A stretch of 64,000 nt of DNA from positions 1-64,000 of the forward strand of contig JAKZAN010000075.1 of assembly GCA_023053545.1 (NCBI GenBank). The letters run 5' to 3'. Below, one piece after another: positions 14,996-23,194 of this stretch (positions are counted from its first letter, which is position 1; each line of letters starts with the position of its first letter). The notes below the pieces were generated by a model. The model saw only the letters and a program-made list of their open reading frames with translations, was not told the DNA's origin and searched no databases. This DNA comes from Lepidurus packardi (Eukaryota > Arthropoda > Branchiopoda > Notostraca > Triopsidae). A program made the translations under genes and the position numbers.

Positions 14996-15029
14996 AATTC
15001 AGTCCGTACAGCGTAGCTAGACAGACGTG
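14996..15029 (+). promoter_or_regulatory. LINE internal promoter: initiator and DPE
   Basis: The first base after the satellite is the A of a CA pair at 14995-14996. The heptamer AGACGTG at 15023-15029 then lies exactly at +28 to +34. It matches the extended downstream promoter element RGWCGTG known from Drosophila Jockey, I, F and Doc elements, which use TATA-less internal promoters. The spacing supports 14996 as the transcription start and hence a full-length 5' end. The initiator match itself (ccAATT) is only partial. Confidence 0.6.
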
Positions 15030-15661
15030 TATACAGGCAGCGAGTGAGAATAAAGAGAAATTTAGCAAAGTTAATAGTTATTGTGTTTTTATTGCATGGG
15101 GTTGTGTTCAAATTGTTATATTGTTGGTTCTTGTGCTGATAATCATTGTTTTTGTTGATTTATTTGTGGTGTGAGGCAGAGGGTGATCAGCCCAGGCTGA
15201 TGACAGCTGTTGAGTTTGTGACAGAAGATTGATATAATTTGAAGGTTGTTTTTGGTTGTGGGAATATTTGTTTGGGTGTGATTAGGTGTTATAAAGGTGT
15301 TTTTGTGTGGTTTATATCAAATAGGGAAAGAAATAAGTGAAATTAGTGAAAGACAACAGACGTGGCAGGGTTTGGTGCTGTGGCGCTAACATCTGGACGA
15401 CGTAGTAGAGGGGCGTGGCTTAGGCGCGCTAGCACCTGGACAGCAGTGTAGAGGGGCGTGGCACAACGCCACAAAACGCTACGGGATACATAGGGCACTG
15501 TTTTGTCTGTATTGCTTTACCGGGTTGATTATTGGGTGGTGTTAAAGAGTGAATTATTTCTATTTTGCAAATATATAGCGATAGTTTGGTGGAGTGACGA
15601 AGACAACGACTCAAAGGGAGTTGGTTGTACGGATCACGGAAAAAGTCCAGATTCGATAGGT
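15030..15661 (+). other. LINE 5' untranslated region
   Basis: No long reading frame is convincing here. The most visible structure is an imperfect direct duplication. 15382-15419 and 15423-15462 both start ggcgc, contain a CTGGAC core and end in tagaggggcgtggc. Tandem 5' UTR repeats of this kind occur in several LINE families and often carry promoter activity; here that is inference. The reading frame of ORF1 is open upstream to an ATG at 15503, but that leader encodes hydrophobic, non-conserved-looking residues. Confidence 0.6.
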
Positions 15662-16834
15662 ATGGAGGACGAGAGTGTTCAGTCAAGCGATGATGAAATT
15701 ATTATGGTTAAGAAAAAGGGTAAGGAGAAGGGCAGAGCAAAGGGAAAGTTAAAGGGAGGGGCAGAAAAGGTGGCAAACGATATGGAGGAAGAAGTTGGTA
15801 CGGAGATGGAAGTAGCAGTAGGGGAACAACAGGAAGATGAAGATCAAGGCTGGAAGACGGCAAGGCCAAAAAAAATGTTAAAGGGAAGGGGAGAAAAAGA
15901 GGCAAATGATACAGAGAAAGAGACAAGAACAGAGAAGATAGTATTAGTCGGGGAGAAAAGAGCGGGGTCTTTTTCTAGCCAAGACGAGGAAAAAAGGGAA
16001 AATGGAAAAGTAGAAGAGGGAAAGGATAAGCGGCCGGTGGTGGGGAAGCTGGCAGAAGAGGGGAAAAATTTCAAGGAAGTCAGCCCTTTCGCTTTAGGAA
16101 AAGCGATTAAAAATCTGGGGATAACGGGAGTGGAGATTAGAGTAACCAATGGGGGGGAACTACTTTTTTTTACATCACAGCCGGAATTAGTATCACAGTT
16201 ATTGGCACTCAAAGTGATTGGACAATGGAAAGTACATATGCGTATGGCAAGGCCTTTAATATTGCAGCACGGCATAATCAAAATATGGGGAACGTCCAAG
16301 GAAGAAATTTTGGATCAAAAGATTAAGGGATTATACTCAGTAAGAGCGCTATACAGTGTGAGGGAGAAGGAGAAGATTGCAACGGGCTCCTACCATGTCA
16401 CATTCGAAGGCAGTGTTTTACCTAGTCATCTGGAAGTCGGATACTTTAAAGTACCCGTGACACCATTTAAGCCGAAACCGATCAGATGTTACAGATGTCA
16501 AAGGTTCGGTCACGTAAGCTCAGTTTGCACGGCCAAGCAGCGCTGCGGATTCTGCGGGGACGACCACCGCATTGAAAGCTGCATGAGGAAGGCACAGGGA
16601 GTGATACCCTCATGCGCTAACTGCCGCGGCAGGCACTCGGCGGCAGATACAAGATGCGCCTTTTTTATAAGAGCAATGGAGGGCGGACAAAAGGGGATAC
16701 CAGGAAACCAAGAAAGTGTCAGCAACTCAGCAGAAAACCAAAAGAGCATTGAGAGTCACACGAGACAAGCCGAGACGATTGCGGATGAATCAGCGCAAAA
16801 GCTGGGGCATGATGTTCGCGGTCACCGGGGGTAA
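15662..16834 (+). CDS. LINE ORF1, gag-like nucleic-acid-binding protein (C-terminal part displaced)
   Basis: ORF1 protein, expected to coat the element RNA and form the ribonucleoprotein. The frame is open from 15503, but I prefer the ATG at 15662 (MEDESVQSSDDE), which starts the acidic/lysine-rich region. Numbering from 15503, residues 54-190 are highly charged and contain a diverged internal duplication (about residues 83-102 and 126-145, both with an LKG...EK.AND pattern). Residues 195-325 form the folded gag-like domain. Three zinc knuckles follow: C329-x2-C-x4-H-x4-C342, C348-x2-C-x3-H-x4-C360 and C371-x2-C-x3-H-x6-C385. The frame then ends after about 58 low-complexity residues, near the point where foreign sequence begins. 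A piece resembling the ORF1 tail is found at 18869-19189. The protein is therefore probably truncated relative to its family. Confidence 0.85.
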   Translation: MEDESVQSSDDEIIMVKKKGKEKGRAKGKLKGGAEKVANDMEEEVGTEMEVAVGEQQEDEDQGWKTARPKKMLKGRGEKEANDTEKETRTEKIVLVGEKRAGSFSSQDEEKRENGKVEEGKDKRPVVGKLAEEGKNFKEVSPFALGKAIKNLGITGVEIRVTNGGELLFFTSQPELVSQLLALKVIGQWKVHMRMARPLILQHGIIKIWGTSKEEILDQKIKGLYSVRALYSVREKEKIATGSYHVTFEGSVLPSHLEVGYFKVPVTPFKPKPIRCYRCQRFGHVSSVCTAKQRCGFCGDDHRIESCMRKAQGVIPSCANCRGRHSAADTRCAFFIRAMEGGQKGIPGNQESVSNSAENQKSIESHTRQAETIADESAQKLGHDVRGHRG

Positions 16835-18775
16835 GAGAAGGAAAAAAGGGGGAAGAGGGGGAAGACTATGCAAACAAATAAAGAAATATGTCGCGGCCAT
16901 ACGAATTAGCCGCCGCGCGACTCCAGCCATCTTTTAAGAAGAAGACAGCACCCGTCGGGGAGTCATCCCTGTCTCGTACGCTGCCTGCATGAGTGCCACC
17001 CGACGTTGCCCGGCCTCACCGTAATAGTGGGCCATTTAAAAAGTCTACCCGACTCGAAACCTGTGCATTGAACTGACGCCGTTTAGAGCTGGCTTCCCCT
17101 TCCCCCACCCCACAACTACGGTCAGCTCGTGCAGAATAGCTGACGAGTTCTGTTAATGAAGCGAACATAGAAAGTTTCCTACCTGTAAAAAACCCGGCGT
17201 GGAAGTTTACACAATCCAATGACGAGAAAACACGGAGAAAATAAAAAAGGAAAGTGAAAGGAAAGGAGAAGCTACCGTTCAAAGCACCCAATCAACTGCA
17301 AGAGAACCAAAAATATTGCGACTCTTAAAAAATATCCAATACTATAGTCAAGGTCCCGTAGTAGATGCCACTTATTGCGATCCCTGGTTGTTGGAATCAG
17401 CGGGTTTATGGAATTAAGTTTTAAAGGACTGATTCAAACCGTGTTGAGAACCCTCCCTAAGCGTAGGAGTAGGCTTCAGCAGTGTTGGTTATGCTTTAGA
17501 CGTGTGGTTATATAAAAATTGCGGAAATAACAGAAAAAGAACAAGAAAATAAGCGTTGATAGAAATGTAACAGAGCAGGTATGGCTCGCATTGAAACGAC
17601 AGGTTGAATTTAAAAGATTTGCAACGAAGGAAAGCGGCTGTTAATTTAAGAATTCCTCAATCATCTCTATCAAAATTGTTGAAAAATCGTTGCAAAATAA
17701 AGAATATGGTCATTTGGTATAGACAAGAAAATGTAATTTCGTTCTTAATATCGTTATTTTTATTTTTCTTATTTACATCATAAAACAACCTACGCACATG
17801 TACTGTACACATGTACACATTTCCGATTTTCGGTTATTAGAATCTCCGCTTAATCGAAGTAATATTCAGTTGACAAACGTGATCACAAAAGGGACATCTA
17901 CTCTGATGAAAATGGTATCAAAAACACCTGCACTCAAATGGATCAACTATATTTTTCACTTATTTTTACGCTTACGAATGTTGTTGACAAAGGAGACTTG
18001 GCTTCATTAAACCATGCAGGAAACACGTCTTTAAAGTCCAGAAAAATGGCACCCTATTTAGAAAAATTATGAGTTGTGCTCTTACCATTAAAAAATAGAA
18101 ATGAAAAAACTCACATTGATAAAATCAAATTCTTGATCACTTGATCAATCGGTACCAGCGTCCAGAATTCCGAAATGGGAAGCAGACTAGTATTGCATTT
18201 CCTGAATTTAAAATTAGTATTTTTTTTTTACTCGATATTGAGCTTATTTTTAACTGACGTGTGTCGTTTAATGAAGCCGGCCACCTTGATCAATAATCCA
18301 TAATCAATTAGTGTCCGGGGATACAAATAATAAAAAAACGGGAGGAAGATAGTACCAGCATCCCTGTGCTTAAATGAAATTATGAAATTGCTTTATTATG
18401 AGCAATCTCTAACTTATAGCGTTGACTGGATAAATGAACCCCTCAACATGGAATTCTTTTTATTTAATTTGGCTTTCGTTAACTTACGCGTGTTCTTTGG
18501 TAAAGCAGGATTGGTATACCACAGTATGCGAAAATCAAAATAGAGATGCAAAGGATCGACCAGAATTATTCTTAAAAAATAAAGGAAAGAAAAGGGAGTT
18601 AGTCTATCGAGCTTATAAATAAACGGGCAAGTGCGTAAGAAGCACGCATGGGAGCGCCAGCTCGGCAAGGTCGGTTGAGCGGGTTGAAGGCGTCCGGAGT
18701 CGAGGAGAGGGGAGAGGCACCAATGTTAATGACGACGCGGTTCAGTCCACTACCGCTAGATGGCGGGAGGTCCGA
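16835..18775. other. Foreign or rearranged interval splitting LINE ORF1
   Basis: About 1.9 kb with none of the coding character of the flanking LINE. LINEs normally have few or no bases between ORF1 and ORF2, and the ORF1 tail reappears after this interval, so I read it as inserted. 16835-16937 is G- and A-rich and could still be frame-shifted ORF1. 16940-17540 shows nothing I recognise. 17540-17720 holds a pogo-like helix-turn-helix relic. 17818-17870 looks like a pogo/Tigger terminal repeat. 17900-18620 is AT-rich with no convincing gene. 18640-18775 is GC-richer and contains accgctagatggcg. I could not find clean insertion boundaries. Confidence 0.6.
17540..17720 (+). pseudogene. Relic of a pogo/Tigger-type transposase DNA-binding domain
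   Basis: Read from about 17623 on the + strand, the sequence gives RRKAAVNLRIPQSSLSKLLK, which fits the CENP-B/psq-type helix-turn-helix pattern (basic, AA, hydrophobic, IP.S.L...LK) at the start of pogo/Tigger transposases. Upstream, stops interrupt the frame, and no DDE domain is recognisable downstream. At 17818-17870 a block with cggttattagaatctccg resembles Tigger terminal inverted repeats, but its orientation and distance do not fit the helix-turn-helix fragment, so two fragments may be involved. Weak evidence from a short motif. Confidence 0.35.
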
Positions 18776-18868
18776 ATGTTCCAAATGGTGTTCCAAATGG
18801 TTCCAAATGGTGTTCCAAATGGTGTCCAAATGTTCCAAATGTTTCAAATGTTCCAAATGTTCCAAATG
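18775..18868 (+). repeat. Short minisatellite of a ttccaaatg unit
   Basis: About nine head-to-tail copies of a 9- to 13-bp unit around tgttccaaatgg, with variants lacking one or two bases. It lies at the border between the foreign interval and the remaining ORF1 tail. Its reading frame is open and yields an FQM-rich peptide fused to the ORF1 tail, which I regard as fortuitous. Confidence 0.85.
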
Positions 18869-19189
18869 GACCGAGGCGTATGGGGGCAAAAGAGCAAAGA
18901 GTCACAAAGGCGGACATACAAGGAAATAGTCGCAGGGGGGAAAAAGAGCACGGCGGAGAACGAAGGCAATCAAGGACGACAGGAAGAAGAGACAAGAAGA
19001 CAGGAAGACAAAAGGGCAGGAAGGCCAAAGGAGAGAGAAAGCCCGCATGAAGACAGGGCTAGAAGCGAGGATAAGGGGAAAGCCCTGATACAGAAAATTA
19101 TTAGAAAAATTATACCAATAATAGTGAATGAACATAGCTGGGAAGAAAAATGCAGGGAGATGGTAGCTTTGGTAAAAAGAACTTATTAG
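18869..19189 (+). pseudogene. LINE ORF1 C-terminal fragment
   Basis: Part of an open frame starting at 18776 within the minisatellite. The useful part reads RRTYKEIVAG near its start, then a long Glu/Lys/Arg-rich stretch, and finishes with IIVNEHSWEEKCREMVALVK and a stop at 19187-19189. A TYKEIVAG-like strip followed by a charged region and a short amphipathic C-terminus is what one expects at the end of I/Jockey-type ORF1 proteins after the zinc knuckles. It ends 30 bases before the ORF2 start, the usual tight spacing. I therefore take it as the displaced end of the ORF1 at 15662-16834. It lacks its own start and is not a separate gene. Confidence 0.6.
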
Positions 19190-19219
19190 TGGGGGAGACC
19201 TAATCACAGCAATGCTAGA

Positions 19220-19921
19220 ATGGGGTGCCCTTTGAACATCTTGATGTGGAATGCCCGAAGCCTCAATCTGCATCTCAGCGGATTATGTGCATATATAAGC
19301 GAGATGCAGCAGACACCAGACGTAATATATATATGTGAAACATGGATGAAAGAAGGGATGAAGGCAACAATTTTTGGATATGATTGCCACAGAAAAGACA
19401 GGACAGACCAAAGAGGAGGGGGCATTATGTTTTTCGTCAAACGGGGAATAGAAATTGAATGGGCGCCAATGAATTCTTTCACAGACGGTGTCCTGGAGAT
19501 AGGGTGCGTAAAAGTAAAATGGGAAAACCAAATTATATATCTAGTCGGAATGTATTTGCAGGTACAAGCAGAGAAAAAAATAACCAAAGATGAATACAAA
19601 TTTTATATGTCCCAGATTGGGTCTGACGAAGAATGTCTTATGTTTGGTGATTTTAACTCCCACCATAATTTGTGGAACGGGGGAAATTTTAATGACTCCA
19701 GAGGGAACACTCTGTGTTCGTTTTTAGAAGAGTGGGAAAAATTACTGCTAGCCTCCCCACAGGGCGTCGGCACGCATGTATCCGAGAGGGGTGCGATTAC
19801 GACCATAGACCTGGTGTTTGCGTCAGCAAACATATATGACAAGGTAAGAGTCCGAACAGGGCCAATGCTACAGAGTGACCACCTACCTATTGTGATAGAA
19901 GTAGAAGGAAAAAGGGGATGA
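19220..19921 (+). CDS. LINE ORF2 part 1: apurinic-type endonuclease domain
   Basis: Endonuclease that nicks target DNA to prime reverse transcription. 233 residues. Exonuclease-endonuclease-phosphatase motifs are in order: N11 in LMWNARSL, E40 in YICETW, D144 and N146 in GDFNSHHNLW, D197 in TTIDLVFAS, and the SDHLP motif (S219, D220, H221). All catalytic positions are present. The frame ends in TGA at 19919-19921, which overlaps the ATG of the next frame (19918-19920). In related LINEs endonuclease and reverse transcriptase are one polypeptide, so a one-base length change is likely. The run of A and G just upstream (gaaaaaggggatgatg) is a plausible site. Re-initiation at the ATGA overlap is possible but less likely. 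Confidence 0.9.
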   Translation: MGCPLNILMWNARSLNLHLSGLCAYISEMQQTPDVIYICETWMKEGMKATIFGYDCHRKDRTDQRGGGIMFFVKRGIEIEWAPMNSFTDGVLEIGCVKVKWENQIIYLVGMYLQVQAEKKITKDEYKFYMSQIGSDEECLMFGDFNSHHNLWNGGNFNDSRGNTLCSFLEEWEKLLLASPQGVGTHVSERGAITTIDLVFASANIYDKVRVRTGPMLQSDHLPIVIEVEGKRG

Positions 19922-21879
19922 TGATAAGAGAAAGAACTCCGCGATGGGATTTTAAAAAAGCAAACTGGGTGGAATGGAGGCGAGAAATGGCGGAAGAAGA
20001 CATAGAAGAGGGCGTTAGCTGTGGAAGGGTAGAAGAGAGATACAAACGGTTTATTGACACGCTCATACAAATTACAAAAAAGCATGTCCCATTGAGAGAG
20101 GGAACAATTAGGGCGAAAGATACAGAAGGGGGCAAACGGAAAGGAAAGATAAGGAAACCATGGTGGGACGAGAATTGTAGCGAAGCAGTGAGTATTATGA
20201 GAACAAAATATAGAATACTGAAAAGAAGTCCCACCGCCGGAAATCTTACAGATTACAAAAAAGCAAAAGCGAATTGCAAGAGAATAACGCAGGACAAGGT
20301 GGAGGGTTTAGGTAGTCAAACAACAACTAAACAAATGTGGGAACTCATTAGAAAAATGGAAGGGACAACTACGAAAAATATAGAAGGGGAGGCTCTTTCT
20401 TCAGGGGGTCAGCTCATACAGCAAAACAAAGAAAAAGCGGAAATATTGGTGAAGCATTTCGCTAAGATTCAAAGCGAGAGTACAGAAACACACGCAACCG
20501 AAACGGAAGTCCTACAAATGCAATATGAAATAGACAGTATGATCTATGATAAAAACTGCACGGACGAATTTAGTAGACCCTTCTCAGAATGGGAAATGGA
20601 GGTTATTTTAAAAAAGACACCAAAGACGAGCCAAGGCAAAGATCTGGTCCACTACAACATGTTAGGAGAATTACCAAGAAACTGGAGGCTTGCTTTGAAA
20701 AATCTTTTTAATTATATATTGGAGAAGGGCACAGGACCTAAAGAATGGGGTAATGCAGTAGTGGTACCGATATTAAAACCAGGTAAAGACCCTAAGGAAA
20801 TTAAATCATATAGGCCCATATCGTTAATATCATGCGTCGCCAAAGTGTTTGAAAGAGCACTAGTTAAAAGATTAAACTGGGTGTCCGAAAAAAGAGGATG
20901 GTACTCACCGATACAGACAGGGTTTAGAAGAGGACGTAGCACGATTGACCAGCTAGTCAGGCTGAACAACGAAGCGCACCGAGTATATAGAAGAGGAGAG
21001 GTTTTAATCGCGTTATTTATAGATTTTACCGCAGCATTTGATTCAATTTGGATAGACAAACTTTTATATAAAATTGGTCAAAAAGGAGTAAAGGGTAAAA
21101 TTTTAGGGTTCTTGAAATATTTCTTAAATAACAGAACGATGGAAGTGAGAATCGGGAGCAGCAATTCCAATCAAAAAGAACTAAAAAGAGGAATCCCTCA
21201 GGGGTCGGTGATCAGCCCCTGGCTCTTTAACATGATGTTATCAGACTTTCCAATAAAGGTTGGGGAAACAGGGGCTTCGCTCTATGCTGATGACGCAGGA
21301 ATCTGGACCAGCGGGTTAGACTGTGACTCGGCGATGGGGAGAATGATAAATGTTGTAAGGGAAGTGGAAAAATGGTGTAAGGAGAACGGGCTGGAAATAT
21401 CCACAGATAAAACGAAATATTTGGTAATTACAAGAAAACGTAAAGCGGAGAGCAAAAATAAAATAAAAATCAATGGAAGCGAAATAGAAAGAGTGGAGAG
21501 CGCCAGATTCTTAGGGATTGTGTTCGATAGAAGACTTAGCTTCAATGAACAAGTAAAACAAATAAGAGAAAAGGGAATGAAGACTGCAGGTATCTTACAT
21601 AAATTAGCGGGGAAGACTTGGGGGGGAGATATCAATATTTTACTCACGGTATACAAAAATCTTATTAGGTCGAAATTAGAATACGCAAGCTTCATATACA
21701 AGAACATTAACTCTAGGAAACTAGAGGTACTAGAAACGGTACAGAACAAATCATTAAGGATTATACTTGGAACAACGAAGACAACACCGATTGGGGTGCT
21801 GCATTGTGCCTCAGAAGTTTTATCACTACAGAAAAGAAGAATTTTACTTGAACAAACATATTTTAACAGAATGACATAA
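19918..21879 (+). CDS. LINE ORF2 part 2: reverse transcriptase
   Basis: Reverse transcriptase that copies the element RNA at the nicked target. 653 residues as read. The first 230 residues form the linker after the endonuclease. RT motifs follow: VVVPILKPGKD (281-291), SYRPISLISC (297-306), QTGFRRGRST (333-342), the first catalytic Asp in ALFIDFTAAFDS (D369), GIPQGSVISPWLF (425-437) and the catalytic YADD (456-459). The thumb and connection region follows. The frame stops at an in-frame TAA (21877-21879), after which the same frame continues into RNase H, so this is a nonsense mutation rather than a natural end. The first ATG overlaps the stop of the endonuclease frame. Confidence 0.93.
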   Translation: MMIRERTPRWDFKKANWVEWRREMAEEDIEEGVSCGRVEERYKRFIDTLIQITKKHVPLREGTIRAKDTEGGKRKGKIRKPWWDENCSEAVSIMRTKYRILKRSPTAGNLTDYKKAKANCKRITQDKVEGLGSQTTTKQMWELIRKMEGTTTKNIEGEALSSGGQLIQQNKEKAEILVKHFAKIQSESTETHATETEVLQMQYEIDSMIYDKNCTDEFSRPFSEWEMEVILKKTPKTSQGKDLVHYNMLGELPRNWRLALKNLFNYILEKGTGPKEWGNAVVVPILKPGKDPKEIKSYRPISLISCVAKVFERALVKRLNWVSEKRGWYSPIQTGFRRGRSTIDQLVRLNNEAHRVYRRGEVLIALFIDFTAAFDSIWIDKLLYKIGQKGVKGKILGFLKYFLNNRTMEVRIGSSNSNQKELKRGIPQGSVISPWLFNMMLSDFPIKVGETGASLYADDAGIWTSGLDCDSAMGRMINVVREVEKWCKENGLEISTDKTKYLVITRKRKAESKNKIKINGSEIERVESARFLGIVFDRRLSFNEQVKQIREKGMKTAGILHKLAGKTWGGDINILLTVYKNLIRSKLEYASFIYKNINSRKLEVLETVQNKSLRIILGTTKTTPIGVLHCASEVLSLQKRRILLEQTYFNRMT

Positions 21880-23004
21880 TGTCACAGGAATGACCCCGTA
21901 GTAAAAGAGATAGTGGACAAGAATTCCCTGTCTTGGAAAAGTGTGTCCGAAACGAAAAACAAAAACAAAATACCTTATGTCATGCAAGGAGATTATTTTA
22001 AAAATTTGTTACCGCCCTGGGAATTCAAAGGTCATCAGATAAAAACCACGATCCCGGGAAACAGCAAAGAAAAGTGCAATCAGCAAACAGTGCAAGAAGT
22101 TTTAATGTTTTTAGAGAAGGAGTATGAAAATTTTAAACGGGTTTTTACGGACGGATCAAAAGATACTGAGGGAAACTCGGGATGCGGAGTTTACATGGAG
22201 GAAATGGGGGAGACAAGATCATACGCATTAAACAAAGCAACGACAGTAATGGCTTCCGAATTGCACGCGATAATACAAGCGATAAGGTGGATTGAGGAAA
22301 AGGAGCCGGATAATTACGTCATACTGACGGATTCAAAATCCGCAGCACAGCTGCTAGATAGCTGGGGGAACCGTTCCTACTTTGGTCTTACACAAAGGAT
22401 CCAAAACAAAATGAACCACTTAAGGACAGACGGGTACACAATAAAGATTCAGTGGATACCAGCACATAGAGGGATCAGGGGAAATGAAATGGCGGATGGA
22501 GCGGCAAAGGAAGGAAGGATGACAGGGGAAGAAATTAATCACAAAACAACATGCCAGGAGCTGAAATCAATAACGAAAAGGAAAATCGAAAAGGACTACA
22601 TAGAAGAAATAAAGACAAGAACAGCACAAAAAATGGTTCAGAACACGTACCAGTTCGGGACCAACAAATGGATAAACAGCAGGAAAAGAAGAGAAGCCAT
22701 TGTTTTACTACGAATAAGGTGTGGACATGGGAGATTCCGGTCATGGCTACACCGCTTCAACATGACCGAAGATGACACATGTCGTTACTGTGAGGAGGAG
22801 GAAGAAAGCCCGGAACATTTAGTAATGAGATGTGAGAAGTTTTCAGAACAAAGGGAGGAACTCAAGAAAAAACTAGAAGATAGTAAAATAGCCTGGAGAT
22901 TCGAAACTATAACGGCACTGGAAGGCGGAAAGAAAGATCAGTACATAGCACAAAGTTGTCTTTTAAAATATTTGAAAACAATCGATATCATAACAAACAT
23001 ATAA
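21880..23004 (+). CDS. LINE ORF2 part 3: RNase H and terminal zinc knuckle
   Basis: Same frame as the reverse transcriptase, separated from it by one TAA, so it is the C-terminal part of ORF2. The first internal ATG is at 21913; numbering below starts there. RNase H residues: D80 in FTDGSKD, E116 in MASELHAI, D140 in ILTDSKSA, H185 in IPAHRGI and D195 in NEMADGAA, a complete active site of the type that removes the RNA strand. Near residue 290 comes a C-x2-C-x8-H-x4-C knuckle (CRYCEEEEESPEHLVMRC), common at the end of I/Jockey-type ORF2. Without readthrough of the TAA, this part would not be joined to the polymerase. Confidence 0.92.
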   Translation, partial: CHRNDPVVKEIVDKNSLSWKSVSETKNKNKIPYVMQGDYFKNLLPPWEFKGHQIKTTIPGNSKEKCNQQTVQEVLMFLEKEYENFKRVFTDGSKDTEGNSGCGVYMEEMGETRSYALNKATTVMASELHAIIQAIRWIEEKEPDNYVILTDSKSAAQLLDSWGNRSYFGLTQRIQNKMNHLRTDGYTIKIQWIPAHRGIRGNEMADGAAKEGRMTGEEINHKTTCQELKSITKRKIEKDYIEEIKTRTAQKMVQNTYQFGTNKWINSRKRREAIVLLRIRCGHGRFRSWLHRFNMTEDDTCRYCEEEEESPEHLVMRCEKFSEQREELKKKLEDSKIAWRFETITALEGGKKDQYIAQSCLLKYLKTIDIITNI

Positions 23005-23050
23005 GTACACAGAGGAAATATCAGTAAATAAAAAAGAAGAGAAGAAGAAG

Positions 23051-23081
<31 letters not shown>

Positions 23082-23194
23082 AAAAAAGAAAAGAAAAAAA
23101 GTAAAGAAAAAAAAAAAAAAAAAATAGAAAGCCGAAGACGGTAATGCGACGCGAACGCGACGTTGGCCGTCTTAAAAAACCAAAAACAACAACA
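23005..23194 (+). other. LINE 3' untranslated region, A-rich tract, stem-loop and CAA tail
   Basis: 23037-23125 is almost pure purine, with long A runs broken by G. A hairpin follows: aagacgg at 23135-23141 pairs with ccgtctt at 23167-23173 around a GC-rich loop containing repeated gcgacg/gcgaacg. The element ends in a short A run and three to four CAA units before the target duplication at 23195. A 3' stem-loop followed by a simple repeat is how many LINEs are recognised by their own reverse transcriptase; here that role is inference. Confidence 0.7.

Larger units (their letters stand above)
14995..23194 (+). mobile_element. RNase H-bearing non-LTR retrotransposon (Jockey/I-type LINE), near full length
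   Basis: An 8.2-kb + strand element interrupts satellite 1. In order it has: an internal promoter at its first bases, a 5' UTR with an imperfect 40-bp duplication, ORF1 with three CCHC-type zinc knuckles, ORF2 with AP-type endonuclease, reverse transcriptase, RNase H and a terminal CCHC knuckle, an A-rich 3' UTR, a stem-loop and a CAA repeat tail. This order is that of I-type and related arthropod LINEs. I cannot place it in a clade without alignment. ORF1 is divided by a foreign stretch of about 1.9 kb, and ORF2 carries one frame change and one stop, so this copy cannot make its proteins as read. A 13-bp duplication of satellite 1 flanks it. Confidence 0.93.

Noticed and set aside
15429..16749. 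Minus-strand reading frames opposite LINE ORF1
   Set aside because: Low-complexity antisense shadows of the Lys/Glu-rich ORF1; no domain, and the + strand has clear zinc knuckles.
17798..18622. Small frames of 60-70 codons in the interval between LINE ORF1 and its tail
   Set aside because: No recognisable domain, AT-rich context, lengths expected by chance.
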